Shown here: piece by piece, positions 16,315-25,092 of the stretch
Layout of the letters: every line of letters begins with the position of its first letter
Position numbering within the stretch: position 1 is the stretch's first letter
DNA from: Streptacidiphilus sp041262165
GTDB lineage: Bacteria > Actinomycetota > Actinomycetes > Streptomycetales > Streptomycetaceae
Assembly: GCF_041262165.1 (NCBI RefSeq)
Contig: NZ_JBGCBY010000017.1
Coordinates: 117,033 to 181,032 of the forward strand
DNA: 64,000 nt
Reading direction: 5' to 3'
The notes under the pieces: generated by a model
What the model was told of the DNA's origin: nothing
What the model saw: the letters and a program-made list of their open reading frames with translations, nothing else
Database searches by the model: none
Position numbers and translations under genes: made by a program

Positions 16315-18978
16315 ATGCGCTTTCGCAGCAGATCGGTTCGCGCGAAGATTATCGCGCTGCTCCTGGTACCGCTGGCCTCGCTGACCGGGCTGTGGGCCTA
16401 CACCACGGCCGGAAGCGTCAGCCAGGTCTGGGGTCTGATTCAGGTCAGCACCGACTACCGCTGGTTCGGCACCCCCGCGGACGACCTCTCGCGCGCCCTC
16501 CAGGACGAGCGCCGGGCCGCCGTCGCCTACGCTGCCGCACCCGCGGGCAAGGGCGATCTGGACACCCTGCACCGCGCCGAGGTGGCGACCGACCAGCTGG
16601 CCGCGGTGGTTCGGGCCCATGCCTCCGACGCCGGAAAGCTCGCCGACCTGAACGCCACCCAGCGCCTCGCGCTGAACGGCGTCCTCACCCAGATCGCCGG
16701 CCTCCCGGCGAGCCGCGGCCAGACCGAGCACCACCAGCTCGGCTGGGACGACGTCTACCAGTGGTACACCGACGCACAGACTCCCTTCTTCACCCTGCGC
16801 CTGCAGCTGAGCGACCTCCAGGCCGGCGACCTCACCCGCGAGGCGGGCAACCTGATCGAGCTGGTCCGCGCTCGTGAGTACATCTCCCGCGAGGACGCGC
16901 TGATGTCCGGCGCCCGCGCCGCCGGCCACTTCACCGAGTCCGAGTTCCAGAACTTCCTCGCCACCATCGACGGCGGGTCCCTGCTCTTCTCCGTGTACCA
17001 GCCGCAGCTGCCGGACCAGGAGGCCGCACTCTTCACCGGGTTCACCAGCGGGCAGGACTACGCCACCCTGGCCGGCCTGCAGGAGCAGGTCAGCGGGCTG
17101 GGTGTGGGCCGCGCCGTCGCCGGGGTCGACGCGGCCCACTGGCAGACCGCCGCGAACTCCGTGCTCGACCAGCTGAGCCGGCTCGACGTGCAGGCCGCGA
17201 CCATCGAGGGCGATCGCGCCAGGTCCTACGCCATGGGCGTCATCTGGCGCGACGGGGCGGTCGGGCTCGCCGGACTTCTGGCGGTGCTGCTCACCCTGCT
17301 GGTGTCACTGCGCATCGGCCGCGGCCTGGTACGCGAGCTCGTCGAGCTGCGCAACTCCGCCTTCGAGCTCGCCGGAGTGCGCCTGCCCGAGGTGATGCGA
17401 CGGCTGCGGGACGGCGAGCGGGTCGACCTCGCTTCCGAGGTGCCCGAGGTGCCGGCCCGCATGGGTGAGCACGACGAGATCGCCCAGGTCGGGCGGGCCT
17501 TCAACGCGGTTCAGCGGGCCGCCGTCGAGGCGGCCGTGCAGCAGGCGGAGCTGCGTCGCGGCATCGCCGCCGTCTTCGTCAACCTGGCCCGGCGCAGCCA
17601 GGCGCTGCTGCACCGTCAGCTCACCCTGCTGGACGAGATGGAGCGCCGGGCGGAGGACCCCGACGAACTCGAGGACCTGTTCCGACTCGACCACCTCACC
17701 ACCCGGATGCGCCGCCACGCCGAGGGCCTGATCATCCTCTCCGGCTCCGCGCCCGGCCGTACCTGGCGCCGCCCGGTGCGGGTGCTGGACGTGGTCCGGG
17801 CGGCCGTCGGCGAGGTGGAGGACTACGCGAGGGTGCGGGTGCACCGGATGCCGCCCGTGGCCGTCGTCGGCGGCGCGGTCTCCGACGTCATCCATCTGGT
17901 CGCCGAACTCGTCGAGAACGCGGCGGTGTTCTCCCCGCCGCACACCCAGGTCCGGATCCAGGGCGAGGAGGTCGCCAACGGCTTCGCTCTGGAGATCGAC
18001 GACCGGGGTCTGGGCATGGGGGAGGAGGCGCTGATCGCGGCGAACAACCGCCTGGCCACCGGCGGCGACTTCGACCTCGCCGACTCCGACCGGCTGGGGC
18101 TCTTCGTGGTCAGCCGGCTGAGCACGCGGCACGGCGTGCGGGTCTCCCTGCGGCGCTCGCCGTACGGGGGGACCACGGCGGTCGTCCTGCTGCCCCGCGA
18201 GCTTCTCGCCCCGGTCTCGTCGCGTCCCGGGGACGCCTCCGCGCCCGACGGCGATGAGACCTCGGAACCGGCGCTGCCCGTGCAGCGACGGCGGATGGGC
18301 CGCGAACTGCCGCAGTCGGCACGGATTGCGGCGGCGCAGAGTCCCACCCGGCCCCGGCCCGCGGTACCGGCCGTCCCGGCGGACGGGGAGCCGGTGGCCT
18401 CGCCACTGCCCCGGCGGCGAGCGCTGCCCACCCGAGCGGACAGCTACCTCGCGGCGCGGGACGGCGCCCGCGACGGCGCGGCAGGGGACGGTTCGCTGCG
18501 GGAGGGCGGCTCGGGGGACGGTGGCACGCGGGAGGGCGGCACCCGCGACGGTGGCACGCGGGACGCATCGGTGCGGGACCTGGTGCTGAGGGGCGCGCGC
18601 ACGCCCGAAGCCCCCGCGCAGGACGCGTCCACGCCGCAAGCCCCCGCGCAGGCGCCCGCGCCGGTCGCCCCGCTGCTGCCGCGCCGGGTCCGGCAGGCGA
18701 ACCTCGCGCCGCAGTTGCGGGTGGCGGCCGCCGAAGAAGGGGAGGGCCACCGGGCCCACCCCGAGCCTGAGCAGCCGGCCGGGCGGGAACGTTCACCCGA
18801 GGAGGTTCGGGCGACGTTCGCCTCCTTCCAGCGGGGTCTCAGCCGGGGCCGGGCCACACCCCAGACGCTGTCCGAACCGGCGCCCGAACCAGTGGGGCCC
18901 GGCGGCGAGGCACTCGCCGATCCCCCTGCCCGCGCAGCTGGGACACCCGAATCCGCACCGGAAGGAACACACCGATGA
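16315..18978 (+). CDS. cvnA: conservon sensor histidine kinase-like protein CvnA
   Basis: This 887-residue protein is the membrane sensor of a conservon. It has an N-terminal membrane helix (about 10-35), a large extracytoplasmic NIT-like region, and a second helix near 305-330. A HAMP-like linker, a helical region (RRSQALLHRQLTLLDEMERRAEDPDELEDLFRLDHLTTRMRRHAEGL) and a HATPase domain (ELVENAAVFSPPH, DDRGLGMG) follow. The last ~270 residues are low-complexity, with GDGGTREGGTRDGG-type repeats. CvnA recruits CvnB-D and behaves more like a scaffold/sensor than a two-component kinase. GGAGGA precedes the ATG; its stop overlaps cvnB as ATGA. Confidence 0.9.
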   Translation: MRFRSRSVRAKIIALLLVPLASLTGLWAYTTAGSVSQVWGLIQVSTDYRWFGTPADDLSRALQDERRAAVAYAAAPAGKGDLDTLHRAEVATDQLAAVVRAHASDAGKLADLNATQRLALNGVLTQIAGLPASRGQTEHHQLGWDDVYQWYTDAQTPFFTLRLQLSDLQAGDLTREAGNLIELVRAREYISREDALMSGARAAGHFTESEFQNFLATIDGGSLLFSVYQPQLPDQEAALFTGFTSGQDYATLAGLQEQVSGLGVGRAVAGVDAAHWQTAANSVLDQLSRLDVQAATIEGDRARSYAMGVIWRDGAVGLAGLLAVLLTLLVSLRIGRGLVRELVELRNSAFELAGVRLPEVMRRLRDGERVDLASEVPEVPARMGEHDEIAQVGRAFNAVQRAAVEAAVQQAELRRGIAAVFVNLARRSQALLHRQLTLLDEMERRAEDPDELEDLFRLDHLTTRMRRHAEGLIILSGSAPGRTWRRPVRVLDVVRAAVGEVEDYARVRVHRMPPVAVVGGAVSDVIHLVAELVENAAVFSPPHTQVRIQGEEVANGFALEIDDRGLGMGEEALIAANNRLATGGDFDLADSDRLGLFVVSRLSTRHGVRVSLRRSPYGGTTAVVLLPRELLAPVSSRPGDASAPDGDETSEPALPVQRRRMGRELPQSARIAAAQSPTRPRPAVPAVPADGEPVASPLPRRRALPTRADSYLAARDGARDGAAGDGSLREGGSGDGGTREGGTRDGGTRDASVRDLVLRGARTPEAPAQDASTPQAPAQAPAPVAPLLPRRVRQANLAPQLRVAAAEEGEGHRAHPEPEQPAGRERSPEEVRATFASFQRGLSRGRATPQTLSEPAPEPVGPGGEALADPPARAAGTPESAPEGTHR

Positions 18979-19391
18979 CCGCACCGACGAAGCCGTCCGG
19001 CGACCTCAACTGGCTCCTCGACGACCTGGTGCGCCGGGTCCCCGAGATACGTCACGCCGTCGTCCTCTCCAGCGACGGACTGGCCGCGGGCGCCTCCTCG
19101 GCGCTGAGCCGTGAGGACTCCGAGCACCTGGCGGCAGTCGCCTCCGGATTCCACAGCCTGGCCAAGGGCGCGAGCCGCCACTTCCAGGCAGGCGCGGTCC
19201 GGCAGACCATGATCGAACTGGATCGGGCCTTCCTCTTCGTCACCGCCGCCGGTGACGGCAGCTGCCTGGCGGTGCTCAGCGAGGCCGAAGCCGACGTGGG
19301 CCTGGTCGCGTACGAGATGGCGCTGCTGGTCAAGCGGGTCGGGGAGCACCTGGGCAGCGAGCCTCGGGCGGGCCAGCCCGCAGTCCGGTGA
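18975..19391 (+). CDS. cvnB: conservon roadblock/LC7 protein CvnB
   Basis: A 138-residue roadblock/LC7-domain protein (LNWLLDDLVRRVPEIRHAVVLSSDGL...SCLAVLSEAEADVGLVAYEMALLV). In conservons CvnB binds the CvnD GTPase and probably acts as its regulator, comparable to MglB-type proteins. It is translationally coupled to cvnA (ATGA) and to cvnC (GTGA). Confidence 0.93.
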   Translation: MTAPTKPSGDLNWLLDDLVRRVPEIRHAVVLSSDGLAAGASSALSREDSEHLAAVASGFHSLAKGASRHFQAGAVRQTMIELDRAFLFVTAAGDGSCLAVLSEAEADVGLVAYEMALLVKRVGEHLGSEPRAGQPAVR

Positions 19392-19816
19392 GTGCTGCCG
19401 AGCAGGGCGCTGCCGAGCAGGGCGCTGACGAGGCGTGGGACGACGAGGAGTCCGCGCTGTCGCAGCTGGTCCGCCCGTACACGCTGACCAGAGGCCGGAC
19501 CCGGCATGCCGAAGGGGCCGCCTTCGACGTGATCGCGCAGGTCGCGGTGACGGACCTGGCGGGGACCGCCGACGCCGAGGACGCCGAGGGCGCGGACGAC
19601 CCGGAGCACCAGACGATCCTGGAACTCGTACGGGAGCGGCCGCTGTCGGTCGCCGAGATCGCGGCCGGGACCGACCTCCCACTCGGTGTCGTCCGGATCC
19701 TGCTGGGCGATCTGCTGGAGGCCGAGCTGATCCGGGTGAGCCGTCCCGTGCCCGCGGCGCTGCTGCCGCACGAGAGCGTGCTGCGCGAGGTGATCCAGGG
19801 CCTGCGCGCCCTGTAG
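19388..19816 (+). CDS. cvnC: conservon DUF742 protein CvnC
   Basis: A 142-residue DUF742 protein with the standard LVRPYTLTRGRT segment and a winged-helix-like C-terminus (LSVAEIAAGTDLPLGVVRILLGDLLEAELIRV). The first residues contain a duplicated AAEQG from a 15-bp tandem repeat. In a canonical conservon cvnD would overlap its stop; here the next sequence is an inverted-repeat element starting 16 nt downstream. Confidence 0.93.
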   Translation: MSAAEQGAAEQGADEAWDDEESALSQLVRPYTLTRGRTRHAEGAAFDVIAQVAVTDLAGTADAEDAEGADDPEHQTILELVRERPLSVAEIAAGTDLPLGVVRILLGDLLEAELIRVSRPVPAALLPHESVLREVIQGLRAL

Positions 19817-19831
19817 CTTCCTCGGGCCCGT

Positions 19832-20044
19832 ACGACCTGGGGAGCGATAGGGCTCGGGCGCACACCGCCCGGCACCTCCGCTGGCCGCGTTGCCGGTCTG
19901 ACATCGGCGGCTGGCGCCGCGGGGCCCAAGTAGCTCCGCTACAAGGGCGTCCCGGCGCCTTGCCATCGAAGGCCGCGCGGCGGAGCCGCACAGTGTCACT
20001 GCGACGGCGTGCGCTGACCCGAGCCCTATCGCTCCCCAGGTCGT
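19832..20044. repeat. inverted-repeat intergenic element A
   Basis: A 213-bp element bounded by perfect 27-bp inverted arms (19832-19858 and 20018-20044, core GGGGAGCGATAGGGCTC). Inside are CTCCGCTGGCCGCGTTG (19876-19892), a small hairpin GTAGC-tcc-GCTAC (19930-19942) and CGCCTTGCCATCGAAG (19956-19971). Both inner motifs recur, with one mismatch each and in the same order, in the element at 57268-57465, although the outer arms are unrelated in sequence. It follows cvnC in the same orientation. No coding potential is evident. Confidence 0.85.
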
Positions 20045-20084
20045 TGGTTCCATCGGGCGCTGTCGCTCTGTCGAGCGTGTAGTT

Positions 20085-20123
20085 CTATTCGGCCGATCGT
20101 CCGATGTATGCCCATTCGAATAG
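20085..20123. promoter_or_regulatory. dyad upstream of the proline-rich gene
   Basis: CTATTCG (20085-20091) is inverted as CGAATAG (20117-20123). This AT-richer stretch between element A and the proline-rich gene is the only plausible promoter/operator region for that gene pair. Confidence 0.3.
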
Positions 20124-20195
20124 CTGATGCCCGGTCGGGTGATCTTCCCCCGTCGGGGCGGTGCGGCGGCGCAGCCCACGGCAGAGTCCCTGCTC

Positions 20196-20726
20196 ATGGG
20201 ACGCATCACAGATCCTTACCGAACATCGGCGCTCCGCGCGCCCGGGGCGCGTCGTGGCGACCTGGCGCACCATCACTGGCCGTGCACCACTTCGCCGCCT
20301 CCCCCGCCGCCCGTGCCGCCCCCACCACCCGTGCCGCCCCCACCGCCGCCTGCGCCCCCGTCCGGCGGGGACGAGCAGCCACCGCTGCCGCCGCAACCGC
20401 CGCCCCTGCCTCACTTCCACTGCCAAGTAGTTCCGCCGCCGGTGCGGCAGCCCGCCGCACATGTCGTGCCGCCGGCCCCGCGCCGTCCGGCACCCGCCCC
20501 GTACCACCCGGCCCCGGTCCGGCACCTGGCCGTCGTGCTGCCCGCGCCACCCGCCCCCAGTCAGCTGCACGCCGCGACCGTGACGCCGCGGGTCATCACG
20601 GACACCGCCGCGCCCGCGCCCACAGGTTCGCCCGAGGCCGCGTTCGTCTTTGTCGCGATCACCCTGCCCGCACTCATCTCGGCCGGGGCCAGTTTCGTCA
20701 ACCACGCTTTCGGGAGACACCGTTGA
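20196..20726 (+). CDS. proline-rich membrane-anchored protein of unknown function
   Basis: About 176 residues from the ATG at 20196 (an ATG at 20127 in frame is an alternative). The region near residues 33-75 is almost pure proline (runs of 3-6 Pro separated by V, A or Q), continuing into a His/Pro/Ala-rich stretch. The last 30 residues form one hydrophobic helix (AAFVFVAITLPALISAGASFVNHAF). I do not recognise a family. Evidence that it is real is the TTGA overlap of its stop with the DUF4239 gene start. It could act as a polyproline spacer presenting or anchoring a partner at the membrane. Confidence 0.55.
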   Translation: MGRITDPYRTSALRAPGARRGDLAHHHWPCTTSPPPPPPVPPPPPVPPPPPPAPPSGGDEQPPLPPQPPPLPHFHCQVVPPPVRQPAAHVVPPAPRRPAPAPYHPAPVRHLAVVLPAPPAPSQLHAATVTPRVITDTAAPAPTGSPEAAFVFVAITLPALISAGASFVNHAFGRHR

Positions 20727-21451
20727 TCCTCGGCTTCGTCCTCTTCGCGCTGCTCGGCGGTCTTGCCGCCGTGATTGTCCTGGCCGCCTTCGGGCGGACC
20801 ACCCGCTCCCGCGAGGGGGCGTTCTCCGGTGGCGCGTTGGGCTTCCTCGGCTCGGCCTCGCTCTCTTCGTTCATCCTGGTCGCCGCCTTCCTCATCGCCG
20901 GCTCCTGGGCCAACATCAACACCGCCCGGGGCCACACCTTCGACGAGGCCCGCGCCCTCAACGCCGCCTACACGGACGCCGATCCGACGACCCGTCCGTT
21001 GCTCCGGAGCTACGTCACCTCCGTGATCGGCAGCGAGTGGACCAGCATGGCCCGCGGCACGGCCAGCCCGGCCACCTGGAGCGACCTGGACACCGTGCGG
21101 GCGCACGTCGAGACGCTCGCCAACCCGGCCGTCCGCACGCAGGAGTTGAGCGACCTCGCCGCCGTCTACACCACCCGGCAGATCCGGCTCGCCGACACCT
21201 CGGCGTCGCTGCCGGCCCCGCTGTACCCCGCGCTGATCTGCACTGGCCTGCTGGTGCTGCTGTACGCACCGATCGCCGGACTGACCTTCCATCTGCGCGA
21301 GTCGATCGCGCTGGGACTGGTGGGCGCGATCGTCGGTTTCGGCGTCTACATGGTGCTGCACATGACCCACCCGTACGTCGGGCCGATCCACGTGACCCCG
21401 GTCGCCTACACCCAGAGCCTGGCCCGCTTCGCCCAGCTCTCGGGGGGCTAG
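20723..21451 (+). CDS. DUF4239 family membrane protein
   Basis: A 242-residue protein with two N-terminal helices and two near the C-terminus, and a soluble middle (TFDEARALNAAYTDADPTTRPLLRSYVTSVIGSEW) typical of DUF4239/bestrophin-like proteins. Function is unknown; relatives resemble anion channels. The TTG start at 20723 overlaps the stop of the proline-rich gene and has GGGAG 6 nt upstream, so the two are translationally coupled. It lies between cvnC and cvnD. Confidence 0.8.
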   Translation: MILGFVLFALLGGLAAVIVLAAFGRTTRSREGAFSGGALGFLGSASLSSFILVAAFLIAGSWANINTARGHTFDEARALNAAYTDADPTTRPLLRSYVTSVIGSEWTSMARGTASPATWSDLDTVRAHVETLANPAVRTQELSDLAAVYTTRQIRLADTSASLPAPLYPALICTGLLVLLYAPIAGLTFHLRESIALGLVGAIVGFGVYMVLHMTHPYVGPIHVTPVAYTQSLARFAQLSGG

Positions 21452-21505
21452 GAGGGTGCGCCCCTTGGCCCGTCCCTGCCCGTAGCCTGGGCACGGCCGC
21501 CTAGG

Positions 21506-22117
21506 ATGGCGCGCGTGGAGTCCATAGCCCCCTTCAACACGGCCCAGACCGCCCCCGTTGCGCTCAAGATCCTTGTCGCGGGCGGGTTCGGCGTCGGCAA
21601 GACCACGCTGGTCGGCGCGGTCAGTGAGATCCGCCCGCTGCGGACCGAGGAGCGGCTCAGCGAGGCAGGGCGGCCGGTGGACCCCACCGACGGCGTGGAG
21701 GGCAAGACCACGACGACCGTCGCCATGGACTTCGGCCGGATCGACATCCGGGACGGCCTGGCCGTCTACCTCTTCGGGACGCCGGGGCAGGACCGGTTCT
21801 GGTTCGTCTGGGACGAGTTGGCGGTCGGCGCGCTGGGTGCGGTGGTGCTCGCCGACACCCGGCGCCTCGACGACTGCTTCCCCTCGGTGGACTACTTCGA
21901 GCGACGCGGCATCCCCTTTGTGGTGGCGGTCAACTGCTTTGAGGGCGCGCGCGCCTACCCGCTGGACCAGGTGCGCGCTGCCCTCGACCTGGACAAGGGG
22001 ATCCCGCTGCTGGAGTGCGACGCCCGGGCCAGGGAGTCGGCCAAGGAGGTCCTCGTCGCCGTGGTGGAACTGGCGGCCGGCGAGGAGGTTGGACGCCCTA
22101 CGGCGTCGCGGACTTGA
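21506..22117 (+). CDS. cvnD: conservon small GTPase CvnD
   Basis: A 203-residue MglA/Rab-like GTPase. The P-loop GGFGVGKT is at 26-33, VEGKTTTTVAMDFGRI follows, then FGTPGQDRFWF, and VAVNCFEG is in the NKXD-equivalent region. Normal CvnD size is about 190-200. It should cycle GTP/GDP under control of CvnB and CvnC. It is separated from cvnC by 1.69 kb, which is atypical. Its last 20 bases overlap the 3' end of the convergent GT-C gene. Whether it shares a transcript with cvnABC is open. Confidence 0.9.
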   Translation: MARVESIAPFNTAQTAPVALKILVAGGFGVGKTTLVGAVSEIRPLRTEERLSEAGRPVDPTDGVEGKTTTTVAMDFGRIDIRDGLAVYLFGTPGQDRFWFVWDELAVGALGAVVLADTRRLDDCFPSVDYFERRGIPFVVAVNCFEGARAYPLDQVRAALDLDKGIPLLECDARARESAKEVLVAVVELAAGEEVGRPTASRT

Positions 22118-23861
22118 CCGACAGGCTCTTGACCGGCAGCGCGGTGCTGGTCAGCGTCTGCGGGTTGTCGGACACGACGCGCAGGTAGGTGCTGCCCTTG
22201 GTGTTGAGGGTCAGCGGATTCCCCTGGCGGGTGAGCACGTAGCTGCCGGACTGCTGCGGCGCCAGCGTCCGCGGCCCCGAGGTCACCGTCCAACCGAAGT
22301 CCAGCCAGGCGTTGTTGCTCGTGGCGAAGGCCGGCGTGAGCGGGCTGGCGGAGACGTTGCGCAGCGAGACGTCGATCTGCTCGATGGTGGGGCTGCCCTG
22401 CGCGGGTGTCCCGGTGCGCAGCCCACTGATCCGCAGCGCCAGCGGCACCGGCGCGAGGACCGCGGCGAGGAGGCAGGCGACTGCCGGCAGCGCCAGCAGC
22501 ACGGGGACTGCCCGCAGCACTCGGCGGTCCAGCAGCAGACGGGGGCGCCACTGCCAGGCGCGGCTGAAGTCGTCGTGGTCGCAGGTCGCGTAGGCAGTCA
22601 GCCAGATCGGGGCGAGCAGCACGAAGTAGGTCTCGGTGGAGCGCGTAGAGAGGTAGAAGGCGAGCCACGGCAGCAGGACCAGGGCCGGCGCCAAGCGCTG
22701 CGGGAACAGCAGGAAGGCGACGAAGGTCGCGACGAGCAGCGCGGCACCCGCCGCCGAGTACATTCCGAGGTCTCCGCTGCCGCCGGTCAGGTAGTAGCTG
22801 ATGTCCACGGGCCCGAGGCCCTGCGGGCTGGCGTGCTGGGTGAGGACGGAGAACAGCCCGGTGGCCCAGGCCCGCCCGTCGCGGATCGCGAACGGGAGGC
22901 TGAGCAGCAGGAAGGTGCCGAGTGCCAGCGCGGCGTACCGTGCGGTCACCAGCAGTGCGCTCCGCCAGGGGAGTTCGCCGCGCCGCAGCAGCAGGATGCC
23001 CGCGAGCAGGAACGGGACGAGAAACCAGGTGAGTTGGTGCGCGGAGGCGGCGAAGCCCAGGCACACCGCGCCGAGCACCCCGCTGCGGCCGAGTACCCCG
23101 CCCGAGCCGGTCCTGGTCCAGCGGTGGACCGCGACTGCCAGGAACGGCAGGGTGAGGAAGATGGGGTAGCCGTTACGGGCATAGAAGAAGACCCAGGTGA
23201 AGCCAAAGCACATCAGGGTCGCCGCCGGGCGGAGCGGGGCCGGCAGCAGGCGGAACATCACAACGGCGGTCAGCACCAGTGCGCCGAGGCTCATGAGTCC
23301 GGCGACCGGCACCCAGGCCGGCATCCACGACGCGAACGGCGCGGCCAGCAGCACGCTCAGCGGCGGGTATCCGAAGCTGTCGGCGATGCCGCCGTTCATC
23401 AGCGGGGTCGTGCCCACCTGGAACTGTGCCGCGAAGCCGGGCCAGTGCATCCCGTAGACATGGCCGCCACTCGCGAACGACCGTGCGGCGAGGGTGATCA
23501 GCGGTCCCTCGTCGTCGCCGTACGGCTTGAAGTGGTGCCCGGCGCTCCCGGCGACGTACACCGCCAGCCGGACCAGCGCCACGAGCAGCACCAGGACGTC
23601 CACCCGGACCAGGTCCCGCTGCCGCCGTACGGTCAGGGTCAGCACGGCGAGCACCAGCATCGCCCCGTACAGCAGGACCAGCGTGGTCACCAGGTAGCGG
23701 TTGCCCAGGGCCTGGGACCGGAGCTGCTCGGCGGTGCCTTGGAACAGGGCCAGCAGGGCGAGCAGGCTCAGTCCGCGATGGAGGTACGACGGCCGAGGGT
23801 CCTGCGGCGGGTCCTGGGGCGTCGTGGTGCTGCCCGTCCGGGCGGCGGGGGTGAGTGTCAT
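22098..23861 (-). CDS. GT-C fold integral membrane glycosyltransferase-like protein
   Basis: About 587 residues with 10-12 membrane helices and a hydrophilic loop after the first helices (GHHFKPYGDDEGPLI). The DDE motif in that loop is at the position of the catalytic acidic residues of lipid-linked-sugar glycosyltransferases. The C-terminal ~120 residues after the last helix form a soluble beta-rich domain ending VKSLSVKSATP. The ATG at 23861 is chosen; GTG codons at 23912 and 23909 are alternatives, and no clear ribosome site favours any. Donor and acceptor are unknown. Confidence 0.7.
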   Translation of the reverse strand: MTLTPAARTGSTTTPQDPPQDPRPSYLHRGLSLLALLALFQGTAEQLRSQALGNRYLVTTLVLLYGAMLVLAVLTLTVRRQRDLVRVDVLVLLVALVRLAVYVAGSAGHHFKPYGDDEGPLITLAARSFASGGHVYGMHWPGFAAQFQVGTTPLMNGGIADSFGYPPLSVLLAAPFASWMPAWVPVAGLMSLGALVLTAVVMFRLLPAPLRPAATLMCFGFTWVFFYARNGYPIFLTLPFLAVAVHRWTRTGSGGVLGRSGVLGAVCLGFAASAHQLTWFLVPFLLAGILLLRRGELPWRSALLVTARYAALALGTFLLLSLPFAIRDGRAWATGLFSVLTQHASPQGLGPVDISYYLTGGSGDLGMYSAAGAALLVATFVAFLLFPQRLAPALVLLPWLAFYLSTRSTETYFVLLAPIWLTAYATCDHDDFSRAWQWRPRLLLDRRVLRAVPVLLALPAVACLLAAVLAPVPLALRISGLRTGTPAQGSPTIEQIDVSLRNVSASPLTPAFATSNNAWLDFGWTVTSGPRTLAPQQSGSYVLTRQGNPLTLNTKGSTYLRVVSDNPQTLTSTALPVKSLSVKSATP

Positions 23862-23931
23862 CCGTGCGCGCGTCTTCCGAGAGAAGGCGGAAACTGGGAC
23901 TCCGGACACCACACGCTAGACCACCCGGGTA

Positions 23932-24110
23932 AGACCGACCGGCAAATGGAGGGTGGAAGAAGGAGCGGGTCGAGGGCCGAGTCCAGGCGGTGCCGACGAA
24001 GGAGCCATGGCGGAGCCCTGGCGACTGAGGAGAAGCCGTCTGGGCGAGAGCCGTCGGCCCGCGACGCCGCCCTCCATGTGCCGGTCGGTCTAGGACCGAC
24101 CGGCACATGG
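23932..24110. repeat. inverted-repeat intergenic element C with alternative hairpin
   Basis: The arm GACCGACCGGCAAATGGAGG (23933-23952) is inverted at 24071-24090 with one mismatch. The same arm returns in direct orientation at 24094-24110, giving a perfect 17-bp hairpin (24074-24110). The middle arm can therefore pair either left, enclosing about 118 bp, or right, forming a short terminator-like hairpin. It lies downstream of the SMP-30 gene in that gene's orientation. The inner sequence shares weak resemblance to elements A and B (GCGGCGTC next to the arm, then CGCCTGGACTCG near the far end). Confidence 0.6.
24074..24110 (-). terminator. hairpin terminator after the SMP-30 gene
   Basis: A perfect 17-bp stem with a 3-nt loop (TAG) begins 7 nt beyond the SMP-30 stop codon on the minus strand. 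It shares one arm with element C. Confidence 0.75.
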
Positions 24111-24116
24111 GGAGCA

Positions 24117-25019
24117 TCAGTGGCCGGGATCACCTGGTGTCGTGGGGCCTGACCAGGCCTGCGCGGGGCGGCCGGTGGCGAGCCCCCGGTAGCGGAACAG
24201 CGACCCCGCGCCGGGGTCCACGCCGGGGTCCGCCCGGGGTCCGCGCCCCCCGGCCGTGGTGACGTACAGCGTGTCGAGGCCGGGGCCGCCGAAGGCGCAG
24301 CTGGTCACCCGCGACGTGGGCAGTTCGACGGTCTCCAGCAGCTTCCCCTCGGGGGACAGGCAGCGGACGGCGGAGCCGCCCCAGAAGGCCACCCAGAGGT
24401 TGCCCTCGGCGTCCAGGGTCATCCCGTCCGGGTCGCCGCCGAGATCGGAGACGTCGAGCGCGCGTACCGGTTCCGCGAGCGGGCCGTGCTCGGGATAGGC
24501 GTAGAGCTCGATGCGGCGGGTGGGCGAGTCGATGTGCCAGAGCAGGTCGGGCTCGGGCCAGTCGAGTCCGTTGGGGATGAGCATGCCCTCACGCAGGGTC
24601 AGTACCCGTGGGGTACCGTCACGGTCGTACTCGAGGCGGTACAGCGGGCCCGGCGCGCGCGGCTCCGCGGACTCCATCGTCCCGGCGACCATACGCCCGT
24701 ACGGGTCGACCTTGCCGTCGTTCATCCGGCGTCCGGGCCGGTCGGTCTCGACCTCCGCGACGGTCTCCAGGGCACCGCTGCCGGTGTCGAGCAGTGCGAA
24801 TCCGTCCTCGACCGCGAGCAGGACCTTTCCGTCCCGGTACGGCGCGAGCGTACCCGGGCGCGTCCCCAACTCCAGCACGCCGACCCGGTCCTGGTCCTGG
24901 TCCAGCCAGCGGACCTGACGGTCCTCGATGCCGATCCAGTAGAGGCGTCGGTTCGGGCCGTCCCACACCACGCCCTCACCCAGGGCGAGGCGGCAGTCGT
25001 CGACGAGTTCCAGCGGCAT
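24117..25019 (-). CDS. SMP-30/gluconolactonase (LRE) family protein
   Basis: A 300-residue beta-propeller of the SMP-30 family, which hydrolyses sugar lactones using one divalent metal. Family landmarks are LGEGVVWDG with the metal-ligand Glu near the N-terminus, GRRMNDGKVDPYGRMVAGTM, IPNGLDW with the ligand Asn, and GGDPDGMTLDAEGNLWVAFWGG with the ligand Asp. The ATG at 25019 has AAGGAG upstream. It is divergent from the membrane protein at 25093. It could feed sugar acids into central metabolism; the exact lactone is unknown. Confidence 0.9.
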   Translation of the reverse strand: MPLELVDDCRLALGEGVVWDGPNRRLYWIGIEDRQVRWLDQDQDRVGVLELGTRPGTLAPYRDGKVLLAVEDGFALLDTGSGALETVAEVETDRPGRRMNDGKVDPYGRMVAGTMESAEPRAPGPLYRLEYDRDGTPRVLTLREGMLIPNGLDWPEPDLLWHIDSPTRRIELYAYPEHGPLAEPVRALDVSDLGGDPDGMTLDAEGNLWVAFWGGSAVRCLSPEGKLLETVELPTSRVTSCAFGGPGLDTLYVTTAGGRGPRADPGVDPGAGSLFRYRGLATGRPAQAWSGPTTPGDPGH

Positions 25020-25092
25020 GACGCTCCTTCGGCTTCGTGGGCCCACAATAGTTCTTCACGGGATCGGCACATCCGGGGGGGCGAGGGGGGCG

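Noticed and set aside
16315..18978. Classical two-component kinase with a missing response regulator
   Set aside because: The CvnB/CvnC genes overlap downstream; conservon kinases normally work without a linked response regulator.
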